From the NCBI RefSeq assembly GCF_002119525.1, contig NZ_CP017916.1, positions 1,674,001 through 1,738,000 of the forward strand: a DNA stretch of 64,000 nt. The letters run 5' to 3'. The DNA comes from Vibrio syngnathi. Lineage in GTDB: Bacteria; Pseudomonadota; Gammaproteobacteria; Enterobacterales; Vibrionaceae. Shown here piece by piece: positions 61,783-64,000 of the stretch. Each line of letters starts with the position of its first letter. The stretch's first letter is position 1. A program made the position numbers and the translations under genes. The notes under the pieces were generated by a model. The model did no database searches, had not been told where the DNA came from, and worked only from the letters and a program-made list of their open reading frames with translations.

Positions 61783-63687
61783 CTATTTGCCGAGCTTTTC
61801 AGCAATTTCAGTTAAGCTGGTAGGGTCGTCAATCGTCGAAGGCACCACATATTGTTCGCCTTCTGCGATCTGTCGGATAGTTCTGCGTAAGATCTTACCT
61901 GAACGTGTCTTGGGTAGTCTCTCAACAACCAAGGCTTGCTTAAAACAGGCTACCGCGCCAATCTCATTGCGAACCTTGCCAACCAACTCCGCTTGTAACT
62001 CAATGCCATCGACTTTTACGCCATCTTTCAGCACAACTAAACCAAGAGGTAGCTGCCCTTTTAAGTCATCGTGAATACCGACTACCGCGCATTCTGCAAT
62101 GGCTGGGTGACCACCCACGATCTCTTCCATTTCACCCGTCGACAGACGGTGTCCCGCTACGTTTATCACATCGTCGATACGACCCATGATAAATAGATAC
62201 CCATCTTCATCAAGATAGCCACCGTCCCCAGAAACATAATAGCCCGGGAACTGACTCAAATAGCCGGATTCAAACCGATCATGATTGCGCCATACCGTGG
62301 GTAAACAACCAGGCGGCAATGGTCGTTTAAGTGCCACAAACCCTTGTTGATTCGTTTGTGCGATTTCACCCAATTCATTGAGGATCTCCACTTGGTAACC
62401 GGGTACTGGCTTGGTTGAAGAACCCGCTTTTACAGGCAAAGATTCAAGCCCTGTTGGATTGGCAGAAATAGCCCAACCCGTTTCGGTTTGCCACCAGTGG
62501 TCGATAACCGGTTTATTGGTATGAGATTCGACCCAATCCAATGTTGGCGGGTCCAAGCGCTCGCCAGCCATGAAAATCGACTTGAGCGATGATAAGTCAT
62601 ACTTGGTGAGCAACTCGCCTTCAGGATCTTCTTTCTTGATTGCTCTAAACGCGGTTGGCGCAGAAAACAATACATCGACGTTGTACTCTTCACACACACG
62701 CCAGAATGCGCCGGGATCTGGTGTTCTTACTGGCTTGCCTTCAAACAAAATGGTCGTACAGCCATGAATCAATGGCGCATACACAATATAGGAATGCCCC
62801 ACTACCCAGCCGACATCAGAAGCTGCCCAAAACACACCATCTTGCGGCATATCGTAGATAGTGCTCATCGAGTATTTCATCGCTACCGCATGACCACCAT
62901 TGTCACGTACCACGCCTTTCGGCTTACCCGTCGTTCCTGATGTATACAAGATATATAGTGGGTCAGTTGCTAGAACAGGCACACACACGTGAGGCAAAGC
63001 ATCCTCAACCGCTTGTTGCCAAAGTACATCGCGTTCATTGTTCAATTCGGCTAGAGACTGCTCTCTTTGGAATACCACCACTTTCTCAGGCTTCCAGCGG
63101 CTGTCCATGATCGCCCTGTCGACCATTGGCTTGTATGGCAGAACCTTGTTTATCTCGACACCGCAGGAGGCAGTAATCAACACTTTTGGTTCAGCATCTT
63201 CGATCCGAACTGCTAATTCATGAGGGGCAAAGCCACCAAACACCACCGAATGCACCGCGCCTAGTCGAGCACAAGCCAGCATTGCCATTGCCGCTTCAGG
63301 AATCATTGGCATGTAGATCACCACACGATCGCCTTTAGTAACGCCTTGCGTGGCTAACATGCCTGCGACTTTAGCCACTTGGTCACGCAATTGATTGTAA
63401 GTGTATGAGGATTGATTTCCTGTAACTGGAGAATCGTAAATCAGCGCGGTATTGCCACCACGGCCATTTTCACAATGGTAATCAAGCGCGAGCCAGCAGG
63501 TGTTCATCACCCCATCAGGAAACCAACGCTCAATACCGTTATCGTCCGTTTGTAAAATTGTTTTCGGTGGTTCAAACCAATCTATCGCTTGTGCTTGTGT
63601 TTCCCAGAACGAATTTGGGTCTTCCCTCGCCCATTGATACTCGGTGATATAATCGGTTTTTCTGTTTATTCGATTCGTAGCAGACAT
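61783..63687 (-). CDS. prpE: Propionyl-CoA synthetase PrpE
   Basis: PrpE activates propionate to propionyl-CoA for the 2-methylcitrate cycle. The 634-residue acyl-adenylate-forming enzyme has the P-loop YTSGTTGKPKGVVRD, the core YVSGDGGYLDEDGYLFIMGR followed by DDVINVAGHRLSTGEMEE, and the C-terminal catalytic lysine in RLPKTRSGKILRRT, the site that is acetylated in relatives. The N-terminus YQWAREDPNSFW matches PrpE/acetyl-CoA synthetases. GGAGGAGG precedes the ATG. Its position downstream of prpF supports PrpE rather than Acs. Confidence 0.93.
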   Translation of the reverse strand: MSATNRINRKTDYITEYQWAREDPNSFWETQAQAIDWFEPPKTILQTDDNGIERWFPDGVMNTCWLALDYHCENGRGGNTALIYDSPVTGNQSSYTYNQLRDQVAKVAGMLATQGVTKGDRVVIYMPMIPEAAMAMLACARLGAVHSVVFGGFAPHELAVRIEDAEPKVLITASCGVEINKVLPYKPMVDRAIMDSRWKPEKVVVFQREQSLAELNNERDVLWQQAVEDALPHVCVPVLATDPLYILYTSGTTGKPKGVVRDNGGHAVAMKYSMSTIYDMPQDGVFWAASDVGWVVGHSYIVYAPLIHGCTTILFEGKPVRTPDPGAFWRVCEEYNVDVLFSAPTAFRAIKKEDPEGELLTKYDLSSLKSIFMAGERLDPPTLDWVESHTNKPVIDHWWQTETGWAISANPTGLESLPVKAGSSTKPVPGYQVEILNELGEIAQTNQQGFVALKRPLPPGCLPTVWRNHDRFESGYLSQFPGYYVSGDGGYLDEDGYLFIMGRIDDVINVAGHRLSTGEMEEIVGGHPAIAECAVVGIHDDLKGQLPLGLVVLKDGVKVDGIELQAELVGKVRNEIGAVACFKQALVVERLPKTRSGKILRRTIRQIAEGEQYVVPSTIDDPTSLTEIAEKLGK

Positions 63688-63773
63688 AGTGCCTCCTCCA
63701 TGATTTATCCATTAGTCCAAGCGCCTAGCTTTTGGCAGTAGCACTTGATTGCACTCTTTTCTCAGCGTTGTGT

Positions 63774-63797
63774 TCGTGAACATTTAACCGTTCACGA
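63774..63797 (-). other. Intercistronic hairpin between prpF and prpE
   Basis: TCGTGAAC (63774-63781) pairs with GTTCACGA (63790-63797) around an eight-base loop, ten bases after the prpF stop. There is no T-run, so an mRNA processing or stability element is more likely than a terminator. Confidence 0.5.
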
Positions 63798-63805
63798 CAA
63801 TCGCT

Positions 63806-64000
63806 TTACTTAGGAAAAGGCACTCGAATGGCACCTTCCATGATCACTCGGGCACTACGACTCATAATCGCCCGTTCTATTTTCCAACCGCTTTCCGTCT
63901 GAATAGCTTTAGCACCCACTTTTAAGGTTCCTGATGGATGACCAAAGGTAACAAAATCTCGGGAACCCTCACCGACTGCCAAGTTCACTAACGTACCTGG
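63806..64000 (-). CDS. prpF: 2-methylaconitate isomerase PrpF, C-terminal end (cut by window edge)
   Basis: The last 64 residues of a frame that continues past base 64000. The sequence VTFGHPSGTLKVGAKA and MSRSARVIMEGAIRVP is characteristic of the C-terminus of PrpF, which isomerises 2-methylaconitate together with AcnD in the methylcitrate pathway. The gene precedes prpE by 118 bases on the same strand, as in prpBC-acnD-prpF-prpE operons of other gammaproteobacteria. The first in-window Met (63988) is internal. Confidence 0.88.
   Translation of the reverse strand, partial: PGTLVNLAVGEGSRDFVTFGHPSGTLKVGAKAIQTESGWKIERAIMSRSARVIMEGAIRVPFPK

Overview
The window looks like chromosomal DNA of a marine Vibrio, probably of the Splendidus type. 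The gene neighbourhoods, AT-rich intergenic DNA and protein sequences are gammaproteobacterial. Several clusters keep the order known from Escherichia coli: prc-proQ-msrC-letA-letB-rsmF, aroH beside a ppsA relative, and yccA-tusE-acyP-rlmI. I saw no tRNA, rRNA, insertion sequence, prophage or CRISPR array.

Layout. 1-713: start of pepN, cut by the window edge. 932-4536: a secreted two-module protein, then the proQ-prc operon (minus strand). 4634-12698: msrC, an ABC exporter, the LetA/LetB envelope lipid-transport pair and rsmF. 13007-18690: a CvfB-like S1 protein, an unknown two-TM protein, a DUF4442 protein, a catalytically dead-looking PEP-synthase fragment divergent from DAHP synthase, and yajQ. 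18856-24469: a siroheme synthase carrying a decayed methyltransferase remnant, then the aapJQMP amino-acid ABC transporter. 24765-29097: yccA, tusE, acyP, a chemoreceptor and rlmI. 29192-50902: one gene of about 21.7 kb for a giant RTX/Calx-beta adhesin of about 7,236 residues. 51303-53224: a divergent TolC-type outer-membrane channel and an OmpA-like protein that overlap by one base. 53356-57284: a DUF2750 protein, a periplasmic-TPR/GGDEF diguanylate cyclase, and queC and queE for queuosine. 57470-64000: a yidA-type HAD phosphatase, a secreted Nudix/PAP2 fusion, a GNAT acetyltransferase, a glycine-zipper lipoprotein, a small secreted unknown, and prpE with the end of prpF (2-methylcitrate pathway).

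How the parts work together. The adhesin has a LapA-type N-terminus with a TAAG cleavage site, 38 complete near-identical 411-bp repeats plus a 39th partial one, a vWFA domain with an intact MIDAS, RTX nonapeptides and a C-terminal type I secretion signal. The divergent TolC/OmpA pair probably forms or stabilises its outer-membrane exit. The inner-membrane ABC/HlyD parts and LapD/LapG are not in the window. A diguanylate cyclase lies about 3 kb from the adhesin promoter and could feed a c-di-GMP switch, but that link is inference.

The strongest items for follow-up are the repeat array with its homogenised core and variable ends, the TAAG/LapG logic with missing partners, the PEP-synthase-derived pseudoenzyme beside aroH, the secreted Nudix fused to an inactive-looking PAP2 domain, the SUMT remnant in the siroheme synthase, and a hairpin over the prc ribosome-binding site.
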